Counted from the stretch's first letter, positions 45,401 through 57,051 are shown. The stretch is DNA of 64,000 bases from Laburnicola sp. R22_1 (GCA_014281115.1 JACONQ010000006.1:1860001-1924000); one strand, 5' to 3'. The notes: generated from the sequence alone by a model not told the origin. Numbers and translations: made by a program.

Positions 45401-46849
45401 TCTTACTTAATATAGTGCTATAGATTAGCTGTTTATTCTCTAACTTATTTCTCTTTTAAACTACTAATAATTCTTTTAAAGTTCTATTCTACTTATCTTT
45501 CCCTATATATCTAGCTTTCTAATAGTCTATTAATTCTGCCTATACTTACTTATCCCTACTTAGCTATAGTAGTATAATTTCCTCTTCTCTTTCTTTAGGT
45601 CTATTCTCTATTCCTTCTAATCTCTCTACCTAAGCTATATACCTAGATTTAGGCCTTAGTAAAACTTAAGCTATAAAGTAAGGTAGTCCTATGCCTCGCT
45701 CCTATTAGAATTATAATTTAAACCCTAATTATAGCTTAGACTATAGTAGTTATAGGGGTTTAAATTCTTATAGAGGTTAGTATAGTAGTTTTTAGCTTTT
45801 AATTTTCTAGCCATCTAATTATTAGTTAGGCTCTATTATTAGAGTCTATAGCTTATAATTCAATTCTAGTAATTATATATATATATATATTAGACTTTAA
45901 TTTAACTTAGTACTAAGACTATTATTTTATCTTCTTCTCTAACTTTTCTTCTTTAACTACTTCCTTCCCCCTTAAGAAATAAGCTGTCCCTTAGCTTATA
46001 ATGCGCTAATATTCTAGCTAGCTTCCTCCTCCTAATAGGCAAAGTCTAAGGAGTTAAAGTTTACTAGTAGTGGCGAAATCTCTACTTACTTTATCTTTAT
46101 AAAAATATCCTATATATATCTCGCTAGTCTCTATAATCTGCGCGCAAATATAGAATATTTAGGCTTAGACCTCTACGTAACTTTATTAAGGTCTATAAAA
46201 TTAATTTCCTTTAAGAGATTAGTAATTTCTTTTAAGAGATTATTAGTATTTATAATATTAGGTTCTAGTATTATATTAAAGTCTATTATTATGCGCAGAT
46301 AGAATTAAATAATATAATTGCCTAGTATTATATTATAAAAGGGTATTCTATTAAGCTTCTTAAGTATATACTATTCTTTACTATATAGTGGCATAGCCCT
46401 AATTCTAAAGGGGCCTTAGTATCTTCTAGTAAGCTTAACTTTGCAACTTATATTGCTGGCCTAAAAAGTATTATATACTAATACTAGATCGCCTTATTAT
46501 AGTAGCTCTATTCTAAAAGTGCGCTAGTTATTAAACTATTCCTTTCCTTATTTACGTAGTTAGATAGTTTAGTTAATAGCTTCTTAAAGGCAATAATTAC
46601 ACTTTTTAAACTGCTTTACTCTAATAGCTAAAAGTTCTTTAGTAGTATAAACTTATTCTTATAGAAGTGTCTACTATATTAGAATATAAAGTTTAATAGA
46701 AAAAAATTTTCTCTTCTATAAATTAGAAAGACTAGTGTTTTGCCTATAGATTACTTTACTATAACCAAATTAGCCTATAAAGCTTTAGGTAGGTTCTAGA
46801 CCTAGTTACTCTTTATCTTTTATAGTGTGCTAATAAGTTCTTAATAGCC

Positions 46850-47200
46850 TCTTTCTACTAGATCTTACTCTTATAAGTAATAAGCACTAGATACTACTTA
46901 TTAAATACTAAACTATTTAGCTAAGTCCTTTACTAAGCCTCTATTCTCTAGTTCTCTATCTACTAATAGGTAAAAAGAGATGCTCTATCTACTAAAGACA
47001 AATTCTTATAAGAACTAGGCAACTATAGCTAAGTTAGTATTAGTAAGTGCTTTTACTTTAGGCTATCTAGAGGTATAGTTTCTAGCAACAACTATAAATT
47101 TCTTTCCTTCTTTACTTCTAGACATATATACTACATCTACTATAACCTATTCTTAAATTATATCTATTTCCTATATAGGGTGTAGCTTCTCTACTACCCT
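46850..47200 (-). pseudogene. RIP-degraded Ty3/Gypsy integrase fragment
   Basis: The reverse complement reads VYMSRSKEGKKFIVVARNYT and neighbours similar to the DVxxMP...KYIVVARDDLSGW start of fungal Gypsy integrase cores, with frequent stops. It is antisense to the relic at 41.5-42.5 kb, so at least two separate elements were inserted in opposite directions. Confidence 0.55.
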
Positions 47201-47707
47201 TTTAGTAAAATACACCTAATATTTAGCGTAAGTCTTAATATATTTCTTAACACTCTAATATAGATTTAGCTAATAGTAATATACTATAATCTTTTTCTAG
47301 ATGCCTTCTTATTCTTAATAGCCTAATTCCTTATAGAGTTATTATAGAATATCTACCTATTAAACTAAATTCTTTATAACTCTGTGTAGCGGCCTATTTT
47401 ATATAGTTTAATACTATAGTATGCCTCTTATAACTCTATACTTTTAAGCTTATAGCCTATTATACCTTTAGTTTTTCTTAAATAGGCCTTTAGATATAGT
47501 TAGGGTTATAAACCAGGTCGTAATATTATAAAAGTGTTTAGTATATAGGTTAAAAAAAATTTTAAGTAGGTTATTTATAGTAGACTCTATATATTCTATT
47601 TCTACTTTAGCCTTCTTACCTATAGTAGAGAATATAATACTAATGTGCTCTAAATACTTTATAATAAAGTTCTTAATATCTTCTTCTAGCTATTTAAAAG
47701 GGACTTA

Positions 47708-49543
47708 ACCTAGATTATAAGCGAGTCGCTCTTATAAGCGAGTCGCCCACCTTGTTAACTCTCTTAGTCTTTTATAGCCTGTACATCCATAACGCAATAG
47801 AATAATATTAATATAAGAGCTGTTCTAGTTTAAGTAGTATTTACAGTACGCTTTTCACACGTTTATAAGTTATGGCCAGTCTCTTTGTAGCGACTACAGC
47901 GCGCTAAGGCCTGCCAGCTTATACCTAATCGCGCCTTGCCTTAACGCGTTTCTTCCTTAAGTTGCTGCTTAACAGCCCTTTAAGTAATAATATCCTCTCC
48001 CTCTGCCTTTAATAGGGTGCCTTGCTTCTAGATCCGCTTCTTTTTACGATTCTTGTGCGTTATAGCGGCCTTATTTGCTCTCTTAAGGCTTAAGATTCAC
48101 TTGCGTATAAGCGCCATTTAATACATTACTTTAGAAGAGCCTCTTTCTAGCTAATTAAGCCTCTTAATAATAAAAGCAGGTGACAAGCTCTTATGCGCGC
48201 GAATCTGCTCGCGAATCAATATTAATTAAGCCTCTAGTTCGCGCACATTGCTAGGTATTTTGGCCTCCCACACAGCCTCTAGTAGGGTTGCTAGCAATAG
48301 CGTCCTTAGCTTAACATTAAGCTTTAAGATCACTACCTCTAGATTATGTGGGGCTAGTCTAGCGCCCTAAAAGCTTGCGTAGATATTCTTCTTTATAATT
48401 AATTAGTTATAGGTGGCGCAGAAGGTAGGTAGAAACTTAAGCTTAGTAATATAGTTAATATAGTTGCATATTAGGCTCGACACTTAGCATCTATACGCCC
48501 GTTTTAATGGCGAGAAATAGCCAATGTCTAGCGGCTGCAGAAGGTGCGACAAATATGGTGGCATATAGAGAGTATAGATATTATTATCCTTATAGATTTC
48601 TTAGAATTTAAGCGACTTGTAACTCTTATAGCCATTAAGTATAAGCAGCTAGCGCGCGCCTACCCTACGCGCTACTATATACTTAATAAAGTACTATAGC
48701 TAGGCAATACTAAGCTTGTTAGCAGTCTAACTATTATTGCTAAGCCTAATAGTCTAGTTGCCTAGTATATCCTCGCCCTTATACTAGGCAGAGAGGTAAT
48801 ACTAGCCAGCGAAAATAACAAAGGGCGGGATTGCCCACCTAGCAGCGTTAATTCTATAGATTACTGTAACCTATTCGCAATTGCCTAGCTAAATTGCTTT
48901 TGGCTAGCTACGTCTCTCTAATTCTATAACAACTAGCTAGGAGGATATCTTGCCTATTAGAAAGTCAGTCTTATTAAACTTAAAGGTATCCTTATTGTAA
49001 ATACTGTAGCTGGCCTTCGTACGCGCTACGAGGTTAAACCAGCGTTGTATAGCTTCTAGATCCTCGCAGAGCGCTCTCTAGTAGTTGTACGGTCGATTAA
49101 ACCGCGTAGTAAGACTGTCTGTTTGCTTAACAAAGTTTCTAGGCCACTATTAACTAATCTGGCCACTGCCGCGCTCAGCGAGCAACTTATCTGCCATATT
49201 CCGCACAGCTTCTAGAGTAGGCGCAAACCCTCGCGAATCTAGATCAAGTATATACTTAATAATCACCTCCTCTTCTAGCTTAGTAAGCTTTCTTAAGTTG
49301 GGCTGGCAATTGCGTCGCGTAGGCTTCCCAGCGCGTCGGTTGCGCAGCGTTAATTGGGAGATATTATAAGCCTATATAGCCTCTCGTACAGTCTGAATTT
49401 AGTTCTAATTAATAGCTAGGATAGTAAGATAGATATCTACTTCGTTGTAGGGCAATTAAGTAGAAGTTAGTTAAGCCATTATAGTTTGTAGGTGATGCGT
49501 CGTAGAAAGTTAATAAGGTGGGCGACTCGCTTATAATCTAGGT
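47708..49543 (-). mobile_element. Fot1-like element, 1,836 bp, heavily RIP-mutated
   Basis: Ends start ACCTAGATTATAAGCGAGTC and are flanked by TA (47706-47707 and 49544-49545). The left end holds a doubled unit around TTATAAGCGAGTCGC, the right end only one. The interior aligns along its whole length with the transposase of the element at 21296-23144 in the same orientation (for example around CCTCTGCCTTTAATAGGGTG), but with C-to-T and G-to-A changes and many stops. It is an older relative of the same family. Confidence 0.85.
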
Positions 49544-49595
49544 TAACTCTTTTACTATCTATGTCTTAAGAGCGTATTAGTAACTATATTCTTAC

Positions 49596-49775
49596 TGTAA
49601 GATCGTGGGTACAATGCTTAATCTATCAATTCACTACTAAGGCGATCCCTTAAAAAAAGGAAAGTAGGTCTAAAGGCTACAAGGCCTAAGAAGAAAACTC
49701 TGCCCTAGCCAAGGCTAATCTAGGCCAGTCTAGGGAAACTAGGGGGTTACGCTGCCATAGGGACGCGTTGTGACA
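49596..49775 (-). repeat. 3' LTR of the chromovirus
   Basis: Starts TGTAAGATCGTGGG and ends GTTGTGACA on the plus strand; nearly identical to 56871-57051. A purine tract abuts its right side, fixing it as the 3' LTR. Confidence 0.95.
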
Positions 49776-49791
49776 AAGCTCCCTTTCTTTA
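49776..49791 (-). promoter_or_regulatory. Polypurine tract of the chromovirus
   Basis: On the minus strand AAAGAAAGGGAGCTT directly precedes the TG of the LTR. It is the expected primer site for plus-strand DNA synthesis and confirms minus orientation. Confidence 0.8.
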
Positions 49792-50236
49792 AAGGACCTT
49801 GACCCCGAGGTCGCCAGAGAAATTTTCCTAAATAGGCTAGCTAAGCTCGCTTAACTAGCCTATTTTGGACTAGCGTACCTTTATAAGTTTACCCCCAGCC
49901 CTGCCGCTCTATTACCTCTTCTCCCCACTCTCCCCACGTCGCCACTTATTCTAGCGTAAGTACCCCCTGGGATAGGCGCTCCTAGCAGGCTCTGACAAGG
50001 GTAATCTAGGGTGATCTAGGCCCCTTCTAGGCCAAAACACCCCTAATCTGGGGTTTTCTTGGGCCTGTGGGGGGTCCCCCTATACCCATCTAGGCTTGTC
50101 TAGAGCTAACGACGCTTGACAGTCCGCTTCGACGTCGCCTAATCCTTTTTTTCGACCTATTTAACCTCCTTGGAACAGCCTTGGCCCCAGTTAAGCCCGA
50201 TCTAGGCCCATCTAGCCCTATCTCACCCTTATCAAG

Positions 50237-51259
50237 ATGTCCGGTACTTTGCAGAGGTTGAAGAAAACGGCCCAGGACAATGCACTTATTACAACGAACC
50301 CCTGCATAACCTGCCTCCAGAGTCTAGTGGACGAGCTCCATGATAACGAAGTTGAGGAAGTTCATCCTTGCCGGTTCTTCCAAGAGGACCACAGAGCTCT
50401 ACAGGACCGCAAGACCTACATCTTGGATGGCGTCATCAACCCTGGCCAGGACGATCTCATACTCAAGTGCGTCAAGTGCGCTAACGCTAGTCGGGATTGT
50501 TTCCAGGTGAGTAGGGCCAACCTAGGCATATCTAGGCCTCTCTAGGGTTCTTAAGGGCCCCCTAACGTGTTTAGGTTCCCTAGCGTCTTGTCTCTAAGCT
50601 TCAGGCCGCCATAAAGCTCATCCTTCTGGATCCCAGCAGCCTTTGTCTCACTAAGGCCGAATTGGACCTGAGGGCGTTAAAGGAGATTCCTGAGGTCCCC
50701 GAGGGTTCCAAGGCCCCCTAGCCTATCTTGCCTCCCCTTAAGGAGGCTTCCATCCAGTTGCGGAAGGTCTTTGAGGATATCCAAATGTAAGTTTCTCCTA
50801 TCTAGGCCTATTAAGGCCTCCTAAGGCTAATTTTGGGGTAGCTGTACTAAGGGCAAGTACGCTGGCAACGAGGACACTCCGCTGCACTCCAGCTAGGCTA
50901 ACTTTCCCACTAACGGCTTCCTTCCCCTTAGGCTCACTGAGAAGGAGAAGGCTGAGGCCAAGAAGAATCGGAAGCGTTTAGCGGATGATGACGTGGGCGG
51001 TCTCGCGGGTACCCCGCGTAAGCGGGCTAGAGGTGGAGGTAAGGCGGTGGGCAATGCTGATCTCTCTGCTGTTGAGGTAATCTAAACTTCCTAAGCCCTA
51101 TCTAGTGTAATCTAGGCTAACCAATGTTAGGCTCGCTTAAGTGCGCTCGAGGACGCGTTGGACTTCCTAGTTAAGAGGGTGCGGCCGGGTTCTAAGGCTT
51201 CGGAGCGTGCGAAGAGGGATTTCGAGTCGTTGTGGCAGCAGGTGCGCACCTGGGATTAG
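50237..51259 (+). pseudogene. Spliced accessory gene inside the chromovirus, antisense to gag-pol, one stop
   Basis: Four exons, 50237-50506, 50605-50786, 50932-51076 and 51131-51259, all with GT-AG introns (98, 145 and 54 nt), join to 241 codons ending at TAG 51257. Only codon 129 (50719-50721) is a stop, a CAG to TAG type change. The protein has Cys23, Cys26, Cys45, Cys78, Cys81 and Cys88, two CxxC pairs that could bind zinc. It is acidic in the middle, then has a basic, nuclear-signal-like stretch (TPRKRARGGGK near 178-188), and ends in an amphipathic helix (LSALEDALDFLVKRV). I recognise no family. It lies between the chromodomain end of pol and the 3' LTR. Exon composition is GC-rich, unlike the RIP-damaged surroundings. 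A protein-like piece in the second intron (near 50846-50890) may be a lost exon. Confidence 0.72.
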
Positions 51260-51689
51260 GATCCTTGGGCTTTCTAGGCCTGTTTGGCCCTTTCTGGCGT
51301 TTTCCTAGTCTGAGATACCCCCCTTTTAGCGTTTGCTGCCTCCCTTTGGCTTTTGGGAGGGGCTAAGGGCCTTGTTTGGCCTTGTTTATGGGTCTAGAGA
51401 CGTAGCTTCGGCCTAGTTTGGCCTTGATTGGGCTTGTTCGTGCTTGGCTCCCTGGTTTATGGATCTTGGACGCCGATTAGTTTAGGTTCTTAGTAGAGAA
51501 GCTTTTCTATGCTTTGCTCTCATAATCCTTTATATTGCATGTTTGTGACGGTATTTTTGCCTGTTTCACAACACTATTACTTCTCAGAGTCCGCGATTGC
51601 GTACTATTACTTGCCTGTCTACCTGCTAGGGCTAGTCTAGGCCAATCTAGGCCTTTCTGGGGTTATCTCTACCCCTCCTTGTTTTGGAG

Positions 51690-54600
51690 GGCGACCCTAG
51701 CCTCTGTATGGCCTGTGGGCCTTATTTAGGGCCTGTCTTTACCTCTGACGGGTTTGCGTCCTCCGTGAAGCCTGTGCGCTTAAAGAAAGCCTTCATCGCT
51801 GTCTTGGAAATGTCTTCTGCTGGCAACCATTAGTTTTCTTCGTTACTGTACCCTTTCCACTTCACTTTGTATAGCCACCTGCTGTTCTCTCTTGTCCTAC
51901 CCTTAATTCGTTCAACTAGGTATATGTCTGGACCTGTTTGTGGTACCACGACCTTAGGGAGACTTTGCTCCTGCTGCATGAGTCCCTCTAGGGCCGATCG
52001 CTCTAGTAGGCACACGTGGAACACTAGGTGGATCTGGAAGTCCTTAGGCAGGCTTAGTTTGTACGCCTGATCCCCTACTCGGCGTAGAACTTTGTAGGGA
52101 CCCTAGTACTTATAGTCTAGCTTCTTTTTCGGCCTTAACGAGGCCAGGTTCTGTGTATTAAGGTAGACCATGTCTCCCACAGCAAACTCTACTAGTTTGT
52201 GCTTGGAGTTGTATGCCTTCGCTTAGTAAGCCTGGGCTTTTGTTATAGTTTCTCGCATAACAGCCCTTATCTGGGCCATTCTAGTCACGTTAGCGATAGC
52301 CTGAGGTGCGTTACCCCTCAATTGGAGTTCTTCAGCCACGCTAGTAGTTGGCAGGTTGTATCCGTACACGGCCTGGAAAGGCGACTTCCCTATAGAGCTG
52401 TGTACGCTGTTGTTGTACGAGTACTCTGCCTCTAATAGTAATAAGGCCTAATTGTCCTGCTCGTAATTGCAAAAGACTTGTAGGTACTGCTCTAGCGTCT
52501 AGTTCTGCCTCTTAGTCTGCCTATCCGTCTGCGGGTGAAAGGCGGTTGAAAGTAGCTGTTTTAACCCTAAGCACTGCGCAAAGGTGCTCCAGTATCCTAA
52601 TGTGAATAGGCTACCCCTGTCTGTCACTATTGACCTTGGGGGACTATAGAGCTATATGACCTCCCGCTAAAAGATCTTAGCTAGCTCTGCTGCGGTTATG
52701 TCCTTACGAACAGCCGTATAGTAGGCCATCTTACTAAAGCGATCTACGATTACTAGTATACTATTATACTTGTGGTTACGCACCCTGCTCTTAGGGAGGT
52801 CTATAATCATATCCATTGTTATATCTTGCCAGGGACCTGTCGGGATTAGTAAGCTGTTAAGTTGGCCATACTGTGCGTGTCTAGTAGGTTTAACCCTTGC
52901 ACAGGCCTTGCAAGTTAGGACGTAATCCTTAACAAACTAATAGGCCCCAGGCCACTAGAACTTCCTCTAGACGATATCGAGTGTCCTTGCGAAACCAAAA
53001 TAACCTGCCAGCGGATTATTATAACAGCGTCTTAAGGTCTCGATCCTAACGCCGGCCAGCACGTACAGGCGACCGTTAAACTAGAGTAGATAACCCTTAA
53101 TTAGGCTCTACCACTCTATCCACAGTGGGCGATCCTCTGTAGGGTGCGAGAGACTCGCCCTTACCCTAACCGCTATTAGGTCGCTTGTTATCTCTTTGGA
53201 GATGGCTTAAAGCAAAGGGTTCTTAAATTCCCCTTGTTGCGCATTCTCTAGGGTAGGTCTTTCCCTAGGTCGCGCAATCCGCGCGGTGGCTGCCAGCCTA
53301 GGCTCTTCTAGCCTCTCCTAGGGTGTTTTAGCTCCCCCAAGCTTTAGTTTACTTTGAAGCTCTCTGAGCAGCCTTCCTTAGGAACTATTCGTCCTATTAG
53401 GCCTTTCCGCTCCTTCTAACTTGTAGTCGGGCCTTCTTGAGGGTCTATCCGCCAGGTTTGTCTTCCCTAGGCGGTGTCTGATCCTAAAATTGAATGAGGC
53501 GAGCCATTTAGCCCATCGGGCCTAGCGTCGGGTTAGGACTTTAGTTGTCATGAACCCCTATAGGTTGGCATGATCTGTTAGGAGCTCTACTTGCTCTACA
53601 GTGCCTTCTAAGTAGTGCCTCTAGTGTTTAAAGGCTTCTACTATTGCAAGCAGCTTTCTATCGTGCGTGTCGTAATTACGCTTAGCCTAGCTCATCTTGC
53701 GCGAGTAGAAGGCAACTAGGTGCCATTGTTCCTTTTCTTAGGGCCCTGGGTGTGGTTGACTTAAGATGCTAGATATCGCGTATTCAGAGGCGTCAGTCTC
53801 CACCCTTAAGCGCAATTCAGGGTTGAAATAGGCTAGCAAGGGCCTACTAGCAAAGCTTTGCTTTAGTTGCTTAAACGCAGCCCGAGCCTCGCTTAATAGG
53901 GCAATAGGTACCGATTCCTCCTTATATTGTCGGTGACCACTACAGGCCGACCCTTCTAGTCGCTGGGTAAGTACGTGCAGGGGGCTTGCGACCCTTAAAA
54001 ACCCTTTAATAAATCTTTAGTAGTAATTAGCAAAGCCTAGGAAAATTCTCACATCCCATACCAACTTAGGCTCTAGCCACTCCTATATGCTCTTAACTCT
54101 GTCCCCTTCCATATGCACGCCCTCTAGGCTTACTATAAACCCTAGGTAGCCTACCTCTTAGGTGTGGAACTCACACTTAGAGAGTTTAGCGTACAGCTTG
54201 TGCTAAATAAGCCAATCCAGCACTGTCTTCACGTGTTTAACGTGTTCCTCCTCACTCTAGAAATATATAAGGATGTCGTCTAAGTATATAATGCAACAGA
54301 CGTTAAGTAAGTCTAATAGCGCACTATTAATATAGCTCTAAAAGACCGCGGGGGCGTTAGTTAACCCAAAGGGCATTACTATATATTTGTAGTGGCCATA
54401 TCTAGTCCAGAATGCCGTCTTCTATTCGTCGCCTGCCTTAATTTATATATAGTAATAGGCGTCCCTTAGGTCCAATTTAGTGTATATAACAGCGGATCCC
54501 AACCAGTCTAGTGACTCTTGGATTAGTGGGAGTAGGTAATAGTTTTTCACAGTCACCACGTTTAGTCCAAAGTAATCTACGTATAATCGCAATCCCCTAT

Positions 54601-55310
54601 CCTTCTTCTTTACAAAAAGGATTAGTGCTCCTGCTTTCAGTTTCAAGTGGCGTATCCAGCCTCTTTTAAGGTTCCTCTTAATGTACTCCTTTAAGACCTG
54701 TGCCTCCAGCGCCAACAGGCTATAGAGCGGTCCAAAGGGTACCTTCTTGTCTGCCTCAATATCAATAGACATCTCGTGAGGCCTGTGGTCCGCCAGTAGG
54801 GCGGCGTCCGCTTCTAAGAAGGCTTCTTCGAACCTCCCTTGGTAACCCTCGGGTAGAACGGTCTCGTTCGGACCGGATTGGCCTAGGCTAACTCTATATA
54901 TGACAAAACAGTCATTGTCAGCGTCCTTAGCGGTATTCGCGAATTGTTGTGGCCCCTTTATAGCGACCTTCTGGAATTTGCGCTTGCCGTTGTTAAATCG
55001 CAATATACAAGCAGTGAAGTTAGGTAGTAGGTTCCATTTAGTTAACCAGGGCATCCCCAGCACTATGTCGAACCCTTCGATGTCCCCTACGACGAATTCG
55101 TCCAACCTAGCCCGGGTTTACCCACGGCTGTCCGTTATCGCGTAGGCCAGCTTAGTCTGGCCTTAAACCTCCAATTTAACTCTATTTAGGGCCTTATAAG
55201 TCTAGTTTGTATTCGCTTTTGGTTAGACTGCAACTCTCTCCGCCATCCTAGTACTAATGAAGTTGGCCTCCGCGCCGCAGTCTACTAGGGCCCTTACTTT
55301 AAAGGAGCCC
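51690..55310 (-). pseudogene. Chromovirus pol: protease, RT, RNase H, integrase, chromodomain
   Basis: Read on the minus strand. Protease: ALVDCGAEANF near 55290-55255 (DSG position reads DCG) and [17 protein letters not shown] near 55070. Reverse transcriptase: [11 protein letters not shown] near 54480 and YLDD at 54286-54275. RNase H: VETDASEYAI-type phrase near 53800. Integrase: zinc and catalytic regions 53.3-52.3 kb, with a GPY-type end (YKYQGPYKVLRRVG) near 52100. Chromodomain: YLVERIKGRT and WLYKVKWKGYSNEEN at about 51955-51835. The longest intact stretch is 54443-55105 (220 codons). Stops elsewhere are TAG, TAA or TGA at places where Gln, Arg or Trp is expected. A TAA at 51830-51832 interrupts NEEN-WLP. 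Confidence 0.88.
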
Positions 55311-55449
55311 GCTACTGTTCGGATAACCCCTTCTAGGGCGATTAGGGACCCTCCAGCCTTACAGGGGCCTCTTGCCTCTAAGGTGGCTACGGCGAGCAAT
55401 CTTTGTCCCTCCGTGTATATGACAGAGCCCGTCAGTCTAAGAGACGGAT

Positions 55450-56832
55450 AACCTAGGGCTTGTCTTTTCCCGCCTCTGTCTTTCGCTTTAGGCAGTTGTC
55501 TTTGTAGTGCCCTTGCTCATAACAGTAGAAATAGTTATTCTTTTCCTAGTCTAGCAGTGATTATATCTTGCAACGCTTATCCCGTTCCTTATATTGCAGG
55601 TTATAGCGCCTCTGGCCTAGTCTAGTGTTGTTTGACCTAGATTGTTTCTAGCTAGTTGTGCCTCGCCTGTTATCCTCTTAGGCCTCCTTATTGTCATCCT
55701 TTTACTTTCGCTTGCCTAGCTTCGGCCCTTAGATAACCCGCTAGTGTTAGTTGGCTGTCTCCTCTAGTTAGATAAGGCTGGTCCACCGCTGTGGTTGCCA
55801 TTAAAGCCTCTCCACTACTTAACTATCCAGAGCAAAGAAGAAATTGCTAATGTGCTAATTGTTATAATTATCTAAGGCATAATCAGGGTTAGTCTCTTCC
55901 CACTAATCCTTAAGATAGTTTAGGAGTTTAGTTAGGGTCTAATAACCCTACTTTGCGTTCTTAATGCGCCAACGAGCCTCTTGTTCTCTTTCCCAGCTCG
56001 ATCCTAGGGGGTCCACCATAGTCTGCTTTATTAGCTTCTACGTTACCTTACGCTCGCGTTTGCGCTTAGGGATTTCCCAGACTACCCTATCCCAGAAGTT
56101 GCGTTGCGTATCCCTAAGATAGCGGTGTGCAAACCTTATCTGGGCTAGATTAGTGCTAAGGGCTGGTGCGTATTAAATATAATCTTCGCAGCCTCTTACC
56201 TAGGCGTTTAGTTCCTTTCAGCCTCTTCCTTTAAATTAGGGAGGCTCTGGCGGTTTTAGTAGTTGTAGGTCTAAGCTAGCTATTATCGTTTAGGGTGGGA
56301 CGATAGGCGCGATACTAGTCCTTAGGGGCTTCCTTCTATCCTTTTTGCTTAGTCGCTTGCTCTTTTGTCCGCCCTTCTTACGCGGAGGGGAGTCCTCTCC
56401 AGGGCTACTAGGCTCCTCTAATAAGTTGCTGCTATTATTAGAATCGCTTATATCCTCTTCGATAGTTTTAGGCGTTAGTTGCCTGCCCTTGCCCTTGTCC
56501 TTCTTCGTCGCGGCTTCAGCGTCGCTCGCAAGGGTCGAGGTTCTTTATTCGTTATTATTAGGTTCTATTTCAACCTATAGGATCTTAAGTTAGTCCTGTA
56601 AGGCTTAAATAGCCTCGCGCTTCTTTGCAATCTTAATTTCTCGCTTAAGTTCCTCTTCCTAATGTTGTATCTAAGCTTCTTTAGCGCTTAAGGCTGTTTG
56701 TCCTTTGTCCATGCCAGTTTGGCCTGGTCCAGGGTCCTTAATGCTGGCGTGAGGTTGCCCCTCGCTAGTTACTGTCGCTCCGCTTGGGCCGGCTACGGAG
56801 GCCAGGCGTTGGCTTCAACAGACGTCGCTCAT
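55450..56832 (-). pseudogene. Chromovirus gag with zinc knuckle
   Basis: From ATG 56832-56830 the minus-strand frame shows a helical N-terminus with a coiled coil (EEELKREIKIAKKREAIQAL), a Ser-rich acidic linker, the capsid-type phrase PPEPPQFKGR and WREQ-like helices. A nucleocapsid zinc knuckle follows near 55530 (CYEQGHYKDNC, the first Cys seemingly lost). Several stop codons interrupt it, the first (TGA) at codon 6. Reading is by eye and the C-terminal border with protease is approximate. Confidence 0.75.
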
Positions 56833-56857
56833 ATTAGAATGATAAGATATAAGGTAG

Positions 56858-56867
56858 TAAGGGATCG
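56858..56867 (-). promoter_or_regulatory. Putative self-priming primer-binding site
   Basis: Three bases inside the 5' LTR border, the minus strand reads CGATCCCTTA, exactly complementary to TAAGGGATCG inside the LTR itself (plus-strand positions 56918-56927). This is the arrangement of Tf1/Maggy-type elements that prime on their own RNA 5' end. No TGG-starting site complementary to a tRNA 3' end is seen. Confidence 0.55.
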
Positions 56868-56870
56868 TAT

Positions 56871-57051
56871 TGTAAGATCGTGGGTACAATGCTTAATCTA
56901 TCAATTCACTACTAAGGCGATCCCTTAAAAAAAGGAAAGTAGGTCTAAAGGCTACAAGGCCTAAGAAGAAAACTCTGCCCTAGCCAAGGCTAATCTACGC
57001 CAGTCTAGAGAAACTAGGGGGTTACGCTGCCACAGGGGACGCGTTGTGACA
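56871..57051 (-). repeat. 5' LTR of the chromovirus
   Basis: 181 bp, TG...CA, matching 49596-49775 with three substitutions and one extra G. Confidence 0.95.

Larger units (their letters stand above)
49596..57051 (-). mobile_element. Ty3/Gypsy chromovirus, about 7.46 kb, minus orientation
   Basis: Two LTRs of about 180 bp differ by three substitutions and one single-base indel by eye. Read on the minus strand the order is 5' LTR, primer-binding site, gag (56832 to about 55450), protease, reverse transcriptase, RNase H, integrase and chromodomain (to about 51690), then an extra non-pol region, a polypurine tract and the 3' LTR. The element is less AT-rich than its surroundings and so inserted later. 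It still carries scattered CAG/CAA/CGA to stop changes. No target duplication is seen: the flanks are CTTAC on the left and AACTC on the right. An antisense spliced gene lies at 50237-51259. Confidence 0.93.
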
